Below, one piece after another: positions 11,141-23,580 of a stretch of DNA of 64,000 nt. Source of the stretch: Nereocystis luetkeana (taxonomy: Eukaryota > Sar > Phaeophyceae > Laminariales > Laminariaceae). Where the stretch lies: assembly GCA_031213475.1 (NCBI GenBank), contig JARUPZ010000002.1:3596001-3660000 (forward strand), in the 5' to 3' direction. The position numbers and the translations under genes are program-made. Position 1 is the first letter of the stretch, and the number at the start of each line of letters is the position of its first letter. A model generated the notes under the pieces. It saw only the letters and a list, made by a program, of their open reading frames with translations, made no database searches and was not told the origin of the DNA.

Positions 11141-13560
11141 GTGACACCAGCAGCAACGAGCAATGTACCGCGAGTGGCGTGCTTGTAACCAAGAGGAACC
11201 TCTCGGACCGCCCTCTGTATACGTGGAGTGCAATGAAGAGCCTTTCTTTGCACTTTATGTGTGCCATCAGAGTCTCTACTGTAGTAGAGGTTCCCTGCTT
11301 TTTTCAGGCACCAACCCCGTTAGAGCGTCCCTTCGACCCCTGTTTTGATGATTTGCCAAGCGAATGTTGTAGCCCTCGTTTGGCGAAAGTGCTGCTAAAC
11401 GAACGACCTGTTCCGTTGTGTGGGGCGTTTCGCTTCTCATCTTCCTTTGTGTGTTTTGTATTGCTCGATTGACGTGGTCATTTGGCGATACGCGCACGCT
11501 CTGAAGGGACTAGGAAAATGGCACGTACCTTACTCGGTGCGTTCAGCTTATTTGGTGAGTGCGTTTCACGCCCATTTATTTGTCAGCGGCATGTTTTGCT
11601 TGTTCAAAAGATCAAAATCAAAATGTATGACTCATCGTCTCAATATTTATTTATAGTACGAGTATTCATGGCGAATTTAATGTGTCCCCCTGGAAATGCC
11701 TACACCGGAAATTAAATTAACCCATTGAAGCTGTCATCCATATGCAAGTCCGCCTCTCAAGCGGTTCTTAGTAGGATGCAGCTCACCCTTCATGCGACTC
11801 GCCAGACACCTCACGGCGCTTCGCGCTTGGTGCAAGCAATGTCTGCCTGGTCGGTGAAAAACCGACATGCTCCGTCCCAGCATTGTAGGGATGCGAGGGT
11901 CATACGACTACGGCCATGCATGAAATCGAGTACATCTCTCCTATCGAGTACACCCCCAAATTATGGCCCGCTTACTGCAGTCCCGTACGTATCAGAAGAA
12001 AACCGGAATTCGGATGTTGCGTTTCATAAACCCACCGCACGCAGTGATTGCACTGATCGTGTACACAAAACAGATAGATGGAAACCGCGGCAAGAATCGG
12101 TGGTGGCTAGCCTGGGCAGTAGACTTGTCTATTTAGAGCGTGTGTTGCCAGTTGAATTGTATCTCTACTCGTCCACCCGTGTTGCGGGTTTCTCCCACCG
12201 ATCACGCTTTGAAAACTAACGAGGTAGCTTGCCGACATTGATATTCTCTACGTTCGGGGCTGTTCTACTGGGGCCTCCTGTTGCGGTGGTGGATCCTGCA
12301 CGTGCTTCCTCCCTTCTTTGTAATGAGGTCCCAGGCCGTGCCGCATTTTTCTACCACCCGATATGAATGTATGTGCCTGCTTTCACTCATGTTCCTGTCA
12401 CGTACACTTCCTCGCGTTCGTCTCTCGCGGGCTCTGACGAGCGTATTGTCGAAGCGGTAAACGCCTTTGACAACGGCCGTTGGGCTTCTGCGCCAAACTC
12501 ATAGCTACTCCATGCGCCTTTTGACATACCCTTTGATGGCGGTGGCGGCTGGGAATGGGGGCGCACTGCTGTCCACCCCCGTTTGTGAGAGAAGGGCCGG
12601 CGCTCGTGGAGTCCACTATAATCTGCACTGTTGTGCTCCGGCGGGGGGGGGGGGGGTCATTTCTTGCTTGCCTTTGTTATTCGATCACTGACGACGCGCG
12701 CCGTTCGAGACGAAACGCGATCGCTACGCTCAACAGTTTGTGTGATTGCGTCAACTGCCTTGCCGCTTGCCAGCTCCTATAACTGAGATCTCCCTTCACT
12801 GAGAACTGTAGGGTTTTAGGCGGGAATGGATATAAACGGACCGCACAGGGAAACTAATCTGATTCAAAGTGGATGAATCCGGCGGCCTGAGGAACGCCTT
12901 CAAAAATAGCACCGTTGGTAGCCACCGCCTGTTCAATTCAACATCCACCTGTTCTTCCCCCGTGTACAATACTCTCACTGTCAACGCGAGACGACCCCGC
13001 CACAACAGAGCCAAGACAACCCTCTTATCACCTTTTGGAGGCGGTAGTTGTTCGACGACATCCACTCTTGCTTCCAGTCGGGTACACCGGCCTTTGCTGG
13101 ACCCTCCCGTAACCTGCTTGCCCTACATCCTCGCTGGCTCGTCTCCAGATAGACCAGCGGTGTCCATGTTCTACAATTAATACTACATTTCGAAGAACTT
13201 GTCGTGCGGATCATGTTTTACCTCCACGAATCGAGATTTTGGTCACGACAGATCGTGGCCCGCGTGCCGCAATCTCGCGGAGCGCTGCCTGCATTATTCA
13301 CCCTAGCGAGTTACGAGGCTTATAACCTGCTAGAGTCTTAAGTGGTGTGACGGTAACCGTCCTCAGCCGTCTGACGATAAGTGCCCTCAGGTTGTCCAGC
13401 GGTATATATCATCAGACCGTCCAAACGTCTTCGGGGGCTACTGTTGTGCTGCCGCTAAACAACATATTTATAATGGCATTGATGTCGATGTGCGGTGGTG
13501 TCACAGTTACAAGTGGTGATCTCGGGGCCGTGCAAAGCCTCAATACGTAGCTACTCCTCC
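11141..13560 (+). other. Possible unrecognised multi-exon gene
   Basis: Several plus-strand open stretches have protein-like composition and plausible splice borders. Examples are a frame near 11190-11270 (VYVECNEEPFFALYV), one starting after TTTTTTCAG at 11307 (PFDPCFDDLPSECCS), one near 12390-12465 (SDERIVEAVNAFDNG), one near 12870-13030, and one near 13340-13540 (DDKCPQVVQRYISSD). They lie between the two GNAT genes. I recognise no family, the exon phases are not proven, and competing frames exist, so this may be a gene, a decayed gene or chance. Confidence 0.25.
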
Positions 13561-15949
13561 ATCGTGATTGTGGGGTGAAGCTCGACACCAGCCACCAACG
13601 CACCTTGGGTGTTCAACAAGCTCAAACGTTTGGCGGTTGATGAATTCAATTGACGGTGACACCCGTGTCCAAAGAGCAAAGCAGTCAACGAGCAGAGCGT
13701 TAGGGCGGCTCGATCCTTGATCTTGACGGTGAAAAATGAATTATTTTTCGGTGGCATGATACCGTTGACGAGACAGGGCCCCGACTCGGCGAGCGAGAGG
13801 GGAAGGTGCGGTGCAAATGTTTCCGTCGCGAGCGTCGTCGATTCAAGTGAATTAGGAGTCAGTCCCATTCGGCAAAAAGGCCGAGCACCCCGAGAGGATG
13901 GCAACAATAATCGTGTTACTCAGGGGGCAGTGCTGCCGTGGGGCAGCATCCAATTCGCGAAGGGGTGGGTTGGTTTGTAGACGAAGTGACGGTCTCCGCA
14001 AACAGAGCAACAAGCCAAAGAAGGTTTATTGGTGGAGAGAACGATGCTCGTCTATCTGCAAACACATTAATGAACCAAACAGGGCTTATTCGTGAAGAAA
14101 TGAGGCTATGTCTGTATATTGATGTGTGACCTCCACGCTTCAAGCGTTTTTTTCGAGGAAGCCATCGCGTGCAGGTAAGCATTTAAACGTCGCGCACGAG
14201 CAAGCACGAAGTCCTGCTGCCAGTATGAGCAGACAGACGTGTAGTACTCGCCAGGTTGTTCAACCAAGCCTGTTATTTGTGCCCTCTTTTCTGCCGCCCC
14301 ACCCTCAAGGTTTGAATTCGAAGGGAAAGTGGGGTGTTTGTTTCGTGTTTGGTTTGCTTGAGTTTAGTCGGAGGAGCCGAATGGTACGGTACAATTCCGA
14401 GGCTTAGTGATCCGGGACAGCTGTAGGCCGTGCTAGTAAGGAACCCGGCCTGTGTCATAGTGAGAGGGACGAGTGGTCGAGATACTCACGGGATTGCACG
14501 GAGCAGCAACCTGCGATACAGGTATCTGGCCGAGGGGAGGAATATCTCTCTCCTACGACTGAGAAAGGATTACGACAATGAAATAATATAGATCTACATC
14601 ACCGGTCCCTGCGCGGGAACCTTGCGCAGAAGAGGAAACACCGTGGGGGTGACACACCGGTGGCGATACGCGGTTGCGAAGGGGGTGTCGAAGAACCTAC
14701 AGCGTTGTTCGCAATGATTACAGTTTCCAGAATGGTCACATTGTTGCGGAACTGGGGCGACAAGGTTGACCTGGACTCAAGTCGGGAAACGTCCTCTGCC
14801 ACGACAGGGATACGCATATTTGTTCATATAGCCGTTGCCGGCTGACGGAGCTCCTCGGTCGCGGGACAACTCAACATGGTTGGAGCACTGTTACAGGCGT
14901 CGTGTTTTACTACATATTTCGTGATATACGTGGTATAGGATACGGCAATGTTCATCTGGTTAAGGCGTCGTTTTCTCTCAAAATCTTTTTTCTTGGGGTA
15001 AGTTACAAAAAAAATCTCAAATTGAAGAGCCCAAAAAAAACACACGTGCGACCCTATCGCAGGATGCGGCAGGCAGAGGACGCCGAGGTAAAACCGTGCT
15101 CGACATAAACGCTGCTAAGATTTATGTGCGACAACCGGGGATGAGACATCAACCAACAGTAAGGTTGGATTGCGACGACACAACATAAAAAGCGGTTGGG
15201 TGCTTCAAACTGCCGTTCGCATTGCACGTGAGCTTCCGACTATCACCCCACAGGCGGAGCGGTTGCAGAGAATACCGGCAACGTTACAGTTAAGCCTCCC
15301 TCATGAGAAACGGCTCTCAATCGTCCCAAAAAACGCCCCTTCTCCTGCCTTTGGGCAAGTGGAGGGCGGTTCTGTATGCTCTCTGTCCAAAACCATTTCA
15401 GTATCACAACACGCAAGCTAAAACACATACTGCCCTACCCACTATTGTTTAGGCTGGTTCGCTGCCACGGCCACTGCGGGCGTCAAGTTATCGTGTTTTT
15501 TTGTGGTAAATCGCAGTGGAAATAGTGCTACCCTGTCTCCCTACCGTAGCCTCGGCCATATCCTATCGCCCCCGCAGTACCTATCCTGAACCATTTTTTC
15601 CCCTGCTATCGACTGGATGTCGGCTAGTTTAGCGCGGAATTAACTGGTCGTTAGGTCGTTAGACCGGGTCGAAGTGCTTCCCTAGCGAAGCACACAGCAG
15701 TTGTGAAGACCGGTCACCGCCAACAAGTACTATACAGTGCAAATTGCGCTTCACTCCCCCTCCAATCGTCCTACCTCCGAAACACCTCGACCCACAACTC
15801 GTGACGGACGCCTAGGCGGTCGTACATGATCGTGAACCCGAGACGAAACCAATGTCTTCGAGCTAAATTACCAATGCCGACCGAGTGTTCCTCGCTCAAG
15901 TATGAGAAGCTGTATGGCGTGAGTGTCACTGGCCGCGCTCGTACCGTGT
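13561..15949. other. Intergenic, nothing firm
   Basis: Short open frames occur on both strands (for example minus 13551-13907 and minus 14599-14817), but none shows a recognisable domain or a supported splice structure. No repeat family described elsewhere in this window is present. Just downstream of the right GNAT gene, minus-strand 15771-15950 reads as an open stretch past the stop, without evidence that it is coding. Confidence 0.35.
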
Positions 15950-18900
15950 TCACCATCCCGTCACGCTCGGCGTCACCACCAACCCAGAACTGGGCCAGGC
16001 GTGCTCGTAGGTTCCCTTGGCCATGATGGTGGTGCCTCGGAATATCGTCAGCTTTTTCGCCAAGGCCCACGATATGAGCCCGGGGAACTCCATGGGAGCG
16101 TGAAACCTGCGGTTGAACGTGGTCATTGGGTAGAGTGGGCAGTTGTTAGGTTGACGCCTGATGCCGTAGCGGTAAAACCTACGGGAACATTTTTACATGT
16201 CATTTGTCTAGGATCGTCACTGAGCTCGAGGAAAATTCAAGCTAAGTCCGACGCACAACCTGATTAACGAATACCAGGTATGTAAAAGTGAAAAAAAATA
16301 GACATTGGATCCACAAAGATATTTGGGTATGGTTTGCGAGTTTGTTTTCAGTGGTGAAAGAGCCCCGTCCCCCAGAAGTGTTTAGGTCATGCTGCATACA
16401 ATCATGTGAAACCCCACTACCGGCCGCAACACGGCTCGGCTGGTCTTGCCGGCTGCCTTGCCTTGGCTTGGTGGACACACCGTACCGAGGCGTTCTTCAA
16501 AATGTTCATGTTCCGTCCACACTTCCGTAGCCATCAAGACACGGGACGGGTGACCGACCCTGCGTGTGCCTACTTCTCGGGTTCCTGCCAATCTCAACAT
16601 GATGGATTCACCCCACTCTACTGATGCTTCGTACCTTGGGCTAGGCAGCCCACGCTCTTGGTGCACGCGCGATGCTTCTTTGTACATGGCGCAGAAGACG
16701 TCCTGAGAAATCGACACCTGGTGCCCCATAAGGAAGAAGCCTGTTTCGTAGTGCCACCGCCACCGCCCGAAACCCCACACGCACGGAACAAGTCAAGGAA
16801 CGGTGTTTGATGAGGACGCCGATATACAAAACCGAAACGTGAACGTGCACCATTTCTGGCCACCGCAACAAAGTCCAGGCATAACGTAGGGGGAGCCTCC
16901 ACCTCAAACTCTTCGTTCATATTACTATATTATAAGGGACTCGTCGATGATGTATCAAAGCGCCCAGGTCGTCACAAGCCGGAATGAAACAAGATGTTAG
17001 TTTCCTTCATCTTCGGCATGATGACCAGAGCGATCATTGAACGGACGACGACACCAGCCAACCTTCACACGATATCAAGGCATTGTATCTGACGGTAAGA
17101 AATAGTAACGTGGGCGGTTTCGAGAGGTGTATCCAAGAAGAATATGACACCAGAAATCAAGCTTGTTCCAGTGCGCGAAGCTAACTTCGTGAGTAGTACC
17201 TGTGCTGTAGCCGACCACCTTTCCGTCAGCGTCTCTAGCCACCAACCTGTTTCAGCGACGATAGCGGGAAGGTTTCGTTGCATCGTGGATGAGATGAGAG
17301 ATGGCGTGCAGGGTGGGTCACGTGATCGCTACCGGACATTGCTTGGTGACTGTCAGCCACACCATCGTGGCTACCGTTTGAGTGCTGGCAGCTACCGGGT
17401 TTCTCGCATACTCTCAGACACTCGCGCAAATCCAGAGTGCTTTATCCACTACCAAATTCTTCACCGGCGAGTGCCTGCACGCGAAGGCCTTGATATCATG
17501 CACCAAGTACAAGCATACGCAGGCAAGCACACGAAGGTGGAGCGATCTTTGTTTCGGCGAATCCTCGCTGGACCCAACCCTGAAGTCGATAAATGCCTCC
17601 AACTGCCGGTTGTACCAATATTGCGCACACCTCAGCCGTGAATCTCGGTGCGCTACTCGCAGTTCTCTTCTCCCCCACGGCATGTACAGCTTACATGCCG
17701 TGCGCGCTACAAACAAAAAAAAGCTCACATCGCAAAAGGAAAGCCGGCCTCCAGCATCCTGGCGATATCTGCCTGCCGATCCCACCCGTTGTCCGCCCCG
17801 TGCGCCTTGAGGAAAAGTTCCGCGCATTCCAGCACGTCTCCCGCGGTCATAGGCGTCAAGGACGGCCCACCCTCGTCTTCAGTGGGAGCCGAGGACCCTG
17901 AAGACGGTAGGAATCCGCCCACGTACTGGCACGCGTGCTTCGCCTGGCGCGTGGTGGCAGGGAAGGGGGGGGGGGGGTGGAGGGTAGGCTTGACCCTAGA
18001 ACGATATTCGCTGCGTTGTTGACGTCAACGAGTCGAACGTTTCGTGGGGGTAGGGTTGCACCTCTGTAGCTTAGGGGGGGTCCCCTAGCTTGAGGAGCTT
18101 TTGTATCTAACCTGACCACCGATTTGCAGATACAATGAACAAGTTATCGCGGTGAAAAATCCCTTGACATTTAATAGATACATCACGAAAATCCTGTTTG
18201 TACAACACCATCCGCTGAGTTCCAGTGGCATTGGTAATAGTGTCATAGTCGAGAATCCCACCTCAACCAGAAACCCTTCGGCCAGAAGGTGTCACCACCA
18301 TCGAAGCACGCCCCAGTATTACACCCAGACACCTATTAACCCCTGTAGAACCGCAGTCCCGTTTTGGGGACAAGCCAGTTTAATTTCCAGTAGTTTTGTC
18401 CCCAAAACGGGACTGCGGTTCTAAAAGGGATTAATACGACTCGACCTTGGTTTGGCGTAGATCGGCGTGTAGATTGCGGGCCAAGCTATGTATATACCTC
18501 GTGAAGCGTTCTAGTCATTTGTTTTTTTTGTCATTTGTTTGGGCACGCACCTCGTGTTTTAATGCGAGTCTTTAGAATCCACGCAGCAGACGAGATCATG
18601 CTGCTCCCGTATCGGAACACAGAGAAAACAGGAGAACCAGATCTACACCACATACGCGTATTGCGAGACGTATACGTCCGTACTTACGGCCAGGCTGGCA
18701 GATAGTGCCGTTCTGGTTGCGGCAACATTCGCAGCCAAACTGCGGTCTAAAAGGGTAGTGTACAGACACGAGCAACCCAGTGGTCGCCCTTGCGCTGAAG
18801 CAACCGCTAAAAATAACCCCCGCACCTCGAACCCGAGCTTGGCGAAGAGGGCGAACGACCGCGAGTTGGAGGTAATTTGCATCAGAACCTGTGGAACATA

Positions 18901-20000
18901 TAAACAATGAGACGACACATGGGGAAACGTTAGTATACTCCTGTGTGAACATCGGGCCCAAAACCGTGGTGCGTCAGCCGACGCAGCACAGAGAACTACT
19001 CTTGTGTCGGAACGAGGTGGGGCCTCCTATGTGGCGTCCGCGTTAACACAGTTGATATCACCGACGAGCATGCCGACCGCATATAGGATTGTGTTGTCTT
19101 CACTGCCCCCTACTCTTCTCCGACCACGGCGGACCCCGACATTACTCTCGCCTACATGGAAACCCTCGCCGCCCTCTCCTCGCTCTCACCAAGGTGGAGA
19201 AGCCAAGCCCCTCAGCGTGGGCGCACGCGGCCTCGAAGGTCTTAGACCCCGCGCCGGGAGCTATAGACGAAACGGGTCCCACGCTGGCCACCCTTGACCC
19301 TTTAGCTGCCACGTCCACGAACGAGGTGCTAACGATTTTGTCGTCGCCACTGGTGGCCGCGGAGGCGTCGTGCGTCTTGCAGAACCTGCAGCGCAACGAT
19401 GAACGACCACGGCGGAGTTGCAGCGAGAAGAGAGGGGGGGACTCAATTCCGGCCAAGGTCCACGCTGGTGGAGAGCAGGGACAGTTGTGGCAGCGGTGGA
19501 GGCAAGTCAACGCCCCTCCCCTCGGGAATTTCAGACGCCAAGAACGCCAAACCTTGATGGCGATTGCTGCTTCGGCCCCAGAAAGCAGCTCGAGTTCTGG
19601 AGGGGTATGGTGTGGGTGTCCGAACTACGACGCAAGGAGCTCCGCGACACGCGCGCAGCATTGCCATAGTATGGTACTGCCGCGCGCCCTTCCTGGTCAC
19701 GTGATAGTATGTATGGCACTCGTGCTTGCTATGGTTGCATCACCACATTCAGCGTCATCGTGGAGAAGATACAAGATTTCATGTTGCCGACCGCGAGGCT
19801 CCTCAACGAGCGAGGCGTCATCCGTGAAGAACATTCTGCGTCGACTACTTCCGACTGCTGACTGACCACGACACGACCATTGAAGCGGTCCTTGCGTCCC
19901 CGAAATCCCCCGCAATCATCTCTGGGTGTGCATTAACCGAAGTGTTGTACTCCACGAATGCCTTGGAAATAGTCTGAGTGGCATCTTCGATCTGGGGATC
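15950..20000 (-). CDS. Two-domain GNAT acetyltransferase, right copy (7 exons)
   Basis: This is the paralogue of the gene at 6855-10206, on the opposite strand and convergent with it. Exons in coding order are 20000-19867, 19385-19190, 18888-18826, 17943-17729, 17246-17200, 16740-16635 and 16106-15950. Their lengths (134, 196, 63, 215, 47, 106, 157) equal those of the left copy and the phases are the same. Domain 1 carries DPQIEDATQTISKAF, the loop region SIAPGAGSKTF and SFALFAKLGFE. Domain 2 carries GDVLECAELFLKAHGADNGW, LVARDADGKVVGYST, GFFLMGHQVSISQDVF and an end at VTGW. No stop or shift interrupts the joined frame, so it looks functional. Introns differ freely in length and sequence; the 882 bp third intron hosts a piggyBac-type MITE at 18336-18434. 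The start codon upstream of 20000 is not resolved. A bacterial origin of the family with later intron gain is an inference. Confidence 0.88.
18336..18434. mobile_element. PiggyBac-type MITE family B, in intron
   Basis: This 99 bp near-perfect palindrome is bounded by TTAA on both sides. The arms read CCCxxxTAGAACCGCAGTCC with an inner GTTTTGGGGACAA and its complement. TTAA borders plus a CCC start are hallmarks of the piggyBac superfamily. It sits in the third intron of the right GNAT gene and is absent from the matching intron of the left copy, so it inserted after the duplication or was lost on the left. Confidence 0.8.
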
Positions 20001-20983
20001 CTGGTACGAAAAGATATAACAGGCATACCGTTGACATGTTGAGGTTGGGGGGGAAGGGGCATGTAGTGTTGAAGTCAGATTCGTATATCACAACAGCAGT
20101 CAACGTCGGTCATGTGTACGTACTCGAAGGAAGTAATGCAGCAAACAGAAACGACAATACGTACATATACGTACCAGGTACGTAGAGTTTACTTGTAGCA
20201 GGTGCCGACCTGTTTCCGTTCAAGCCGGGTCCAAACAAGAGCCCCTACGCTGCGTTCCTGCCGCGTTTTGTCGTGATATCGCGTTTCATATCAAGGTCCG
20301 ATGCTCATCATGTTTATCCCTTGACCAATCTGGAACTACACCAGGGAGAAAACGGGTCTTGTAGGCCCGATTTACGTGACAGAGGTCATCCAATACGCGC
20401 AGACGAAAAGGGCGCAGACAAGTACATCATGCCACTGCAGGGACTCCTCGCGATCGTTCTAGGCTCGTCGGCTGAAGAGCTCCAAACCTGATACATAATA
20501 ACCACCCAAGAACTAACTTGGAGAAGAGTTCATGTATATTCAACTGTAACACCGGGATGAAATTGTAGGGCACAAGCAGGATCAAGCCGGAGTTGTACAG
20601 AAGGGAGCAAGACTTTATGCATACCAGGTAAAGCTTTTTTTGCTCCACGCGTGTTGTTTTTCAGGAGTGACTATGAGTGATCAACGGTGAAGCTCGTGCT
20701 ACACATTAACGGATTGCAATAGTGATACTACTACCGTCGCGAAATGTGCCCCCGTGTTTCATGACTGAAACACAACGCAAAACATACCAGGTACTCAATC
20801 CGAGAACGCAGAAGGTGCATGAATACATACCTGGTACTCTATACCAGCACGTATGTATTTACATACGTATGATATACGACGTAGACGGTACCTGGTATAC
20901 GCGTAGCGCAATAAGTTGAAAAAAAAAAGGATGATTGATATATAAAAAGTGTGATATCCATGTGGTTTGTTTGGAGCCTATTA
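20001..20983. other. Intergenic with TACCWGGTA cluster
   Basis: No gene is recognised, although the 5' end of the right GNAT gene must lie somewhere here. Exact TACCAGGTA or TACCTGGTA sites occur at 20172, 20622, 20785, 20828 and 20889, continuing into 21031 and 21196. This is the densest cluster of the motif in the window. Confidence 0.6.
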
Positions 20984-21096
20984 TTACGGGGGACCATAGT
21001 TAACAGGACCTATGGTATACATAAAAAAACTACCAGGTATATATTTAACCATGTTTACGAACAATATTTGGTCCTATTAACTATGGCCCCCCGTAA
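20984..21096. mobile_element. Mariner-type MITE family A copy with inner TACCAGGTA
   Basis: TA flanks both ends. The left end TTACGGGGGACCATAGTT and the right end AACTATGGCCCCCCGTAA pair almost perfectly. The middle has TACCAGGTA at 21031 where sister copies read ACCTATATA or ACCTACATA, so the 9-mer was gained inside an existing MITE copy. It has no coding capacity. Confidence 0.9.
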
Positions 21097-21561
21097 TAAT
21101 AGTCTGTGGCAAGGATGTATCAACATGTTCAACCGAGGTGACGAATTAATGTGATAGAATCGACATCAACTACAGCAGTAGTATGACTATATATATACCA
21201 GGTATAGATGTACAGCAGTCATCAACAATAAGTAGTTGGAACAGACTGTGTATCACGTTTCAAATCGATGACAGGCTGCTTTGTGACCGTCAAACTGTCA
21301 AATGACGAATGACCACGCGAAAGAAGCAAACGTTTCGCGCCGATGCCCACCGATGTTTCGCGTATGCCCACAAAAACTCTTCGAGAAATAGGAAGCGCAG
21401 CTGTTCATAGCGGTGCAGGCCACCTCGAACTTGATCACATAGAAGCGACAGTAGCAATGGCAAGGGGTGTACACGTAAGCGCGCTGACTAACTGCTGGCA
21501 TGTAACCGCTGACCTGTTTTTTACGATAGACGCTGTAGGCGTTGAACTTGCAGCTATATTA

Positions 21562-21666
21562 TTACGGGGGACCATAGTTAATAGGACCTATGGTATACAT
21601 AAAAACCTACATATTTAACCATTTTTACCAACAATATTTGGTCCTATTAACTATAGTCCCCCGTAA
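21562..21666. mobile_element. Mariner-type MITE family A copy
   Basis: This 105 bp element is flanked by TA and has inverted ends TTACGGGGGACCATAG. The middle reads ACCTACATATTTAACC, without the 9-mer found in the neighbouring copy at 20984. Ends and length are well preserved, suggesting fairly recent insertion. Confidence 0.9.
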
Positions 21667-23050
21667 TAGTAGCGACACAGTTTTCCACCTATTCAAATAC
21701 TCCGTATTTTTTTTACAGTTAACACAAACGGCTATATACATAAATTGAGGATTTGTGTGATGTCTCGTTCGAAACTAGGTACTGGTGTATCTTATGGCGG
21801 CAGCGATATCTATCTGCTGTGAGCTTAGACTGGTGTGTAGTGTGCACCCGTCTACTGGTATACTGGTGTTTGTGATTCTTCCGTTGCACGGACCAGACGA
21901 AAACACTGGCTCAATATTAGCTGCTATACACGTACTCGCGCGTAGACTACGAGAACTACTTGGAGTAGTACAACTGCATAGATCGCAGAGCGAGGCAAAT
22001 GTTGCGCTACTTCGACTGCTACAGCAGTACACTACAACTACTGTGCTGCTGCAGGACTGCTGAACTATCACCACGTACTACTGCTGCTGCTGCTGTATGG
22101 GCTGCCCGGGCGGCACCACGCGTTAGTATTAACAGTTACCTGGTAGTTGCTATTACTAATTGCATGGTCTCACGTGCTGGTAGGTACGAAAAAAACGGGA
22201 AAATACAAAAACCGTTGAATTAACTCCTTAACCAAGCGCACGAGCTCCATCGTGCGGTGAATGGCCCTACATATGGAGGGGCGGTCGGCGCAAAACTTTG
22301 TGCAGGATGCGGGTACTGTTGGGCACGGCTGGCCTTTCGGCCGCACGAATGATTTTTGGATATACGCGATCTAAACAACGTGGCGGCGCCGCGTGACTGC
22401 CCCAAAGCTAGGGATGGAGTTCTGATCATGGTTAAGGTTAGGCCAGGGGTCGCCTTGGTCTTGGCTGGCGCGCGAAATCGGAATTCACGACACGTCCTAC
22501 ACAAGTTTAGTGCCGACCAGTACGGCGCCCTCTTTTCATTATTCCCCAACGACGCCAATCAACCCTTCCCCTCTGGCGCTGAAAGGCCCTTCGATTTGCG
22601 CGCGTAGCAAAAAGCGAGCCCTTTGGCGTCCGTTTCGCCCTCTCAGCCAGGTGAGAAAGTTTCAGATCTCTAAACGGCAGTAGTAGGTATGTAAGAAGCG
22701 GGCATGCACGCGCCGACCTCTTGACAGTTTGGTAAACTCCTGCACTTGGGGCGGCCGCACGAGCCCTCGAGCAGGCCACTCGGCAGGCCCTCCCCGGGTG
22801 AGGTCGAGGCAGGCGGGCACGGTAAAGGCGAAGAAGACCCACCTCGCGCCGATCAAAGGGCCTCGAAGCGCGGAGCGCCCTCGGGATTCGACAGCAGTGG
22901 TGTGCCGCTGTGACGACATTCATCTGTGGTATCATTTTATACTAGAATTTTACATATTGCCAAGGCTTCCAAATAAAATATTTCCGTGTGTGTACGTACG
23001 TACCAGGGGCACAGACGAGCTACTGAACGCAACTACCACAAACAATTGCT
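21667..23050. other. Intergenic, nothing recognised
   Basis: A GC-rich block (about 22500-22900) gives overlapping open frames on both strands, rich in Arg and Ala, without recognisable domains. A CTGCTG-rich stretch lies near 22080. One TACCTGGTA site is at 22137. Confidence 0.4.
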
Positions 23051-23580
23051 TTTAGTTGTCAAGGACAGGTATAGTTGTCCGTCGACAACTAGTTGCATAG
23101 GTTCTCAAAACAGTAGTTGGTTGCCGGTAGACAAATAGTTGCGCACGTTTTCAAAACAGCAGTATTAACCCCTTTAGGACTGCAGTCCCATTTTGGGGAC
23201 AAACTACTTGAAAATTGAATGGTCTGTCCCCACAACGGGACTGCGGTTCTAAAAGGGTTAACAGTTGCCTGTACATAAATAGTTGCGCAGTTTCTCGAGA
23301 GAATAGTTTGTCTGCAGACAAATAGTTGCGCAGCTTTCCAACAGAATAAAAATAGCTGTAGATAAATAGTTGCGCATCTTCTCAAAAGAATAGTTGTCCG
23401 TAGACAAATCGTTGCGCAGGCTTCAAGAACAGTATTTGCCTGTGCAGACAAAAAGTTGCACAGGTTTTCAAAACAGTAGACAAATAGTTGCGCAGGTTCT
23501 CACAACAGTAGTAGTTGCCTGCGGACAAGTAGTTGCGCACAGCTATTCAAAACGTTAGTTGTCCAGCCAACTGTTGACAT
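23051..23580. repeat. Degenerate satellite of TTGCGCAG units, array 1
   Basis: About ten diverged units of roughly 42-45 bp are built from GTTGCC-GCAGACAAATAG, then TTGCGCAG, then GTTTTCAAAACAGTA. Each unit contains small palindromes (TGCGCA, CTGCAG, TTTTGAAAA-like). The array is interrupted by the piggyBac-type MITE at 23165. The same unit reappears about 1.5 kb downstream. Confidence 0.8.
23165..23261. mobile_element. PiggyBac-type MITE family B copy in satellite
   Basis: TTAA borders both ends. The arms CCCTTTAGGACTGCAGTCCC and the complementary right arm enclose a short AT-rich loop. It is inserted inside the TTGCGCAG satellite, so the satellite is older. Confidence 0.85.

Noticed and set aside
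15771-15950. Open stretch after the stop of the right GNAT gene as an extra exon
   Set aside because: Both GNAT copies stop at the same place and the left copy has no counterpart downstream.
23051-23580. CRISPR-like array
   Set aside because: Units are diverged end to end with no constant repeat and variable spacer pattern; this is a satellite in a eukaryotic genome.
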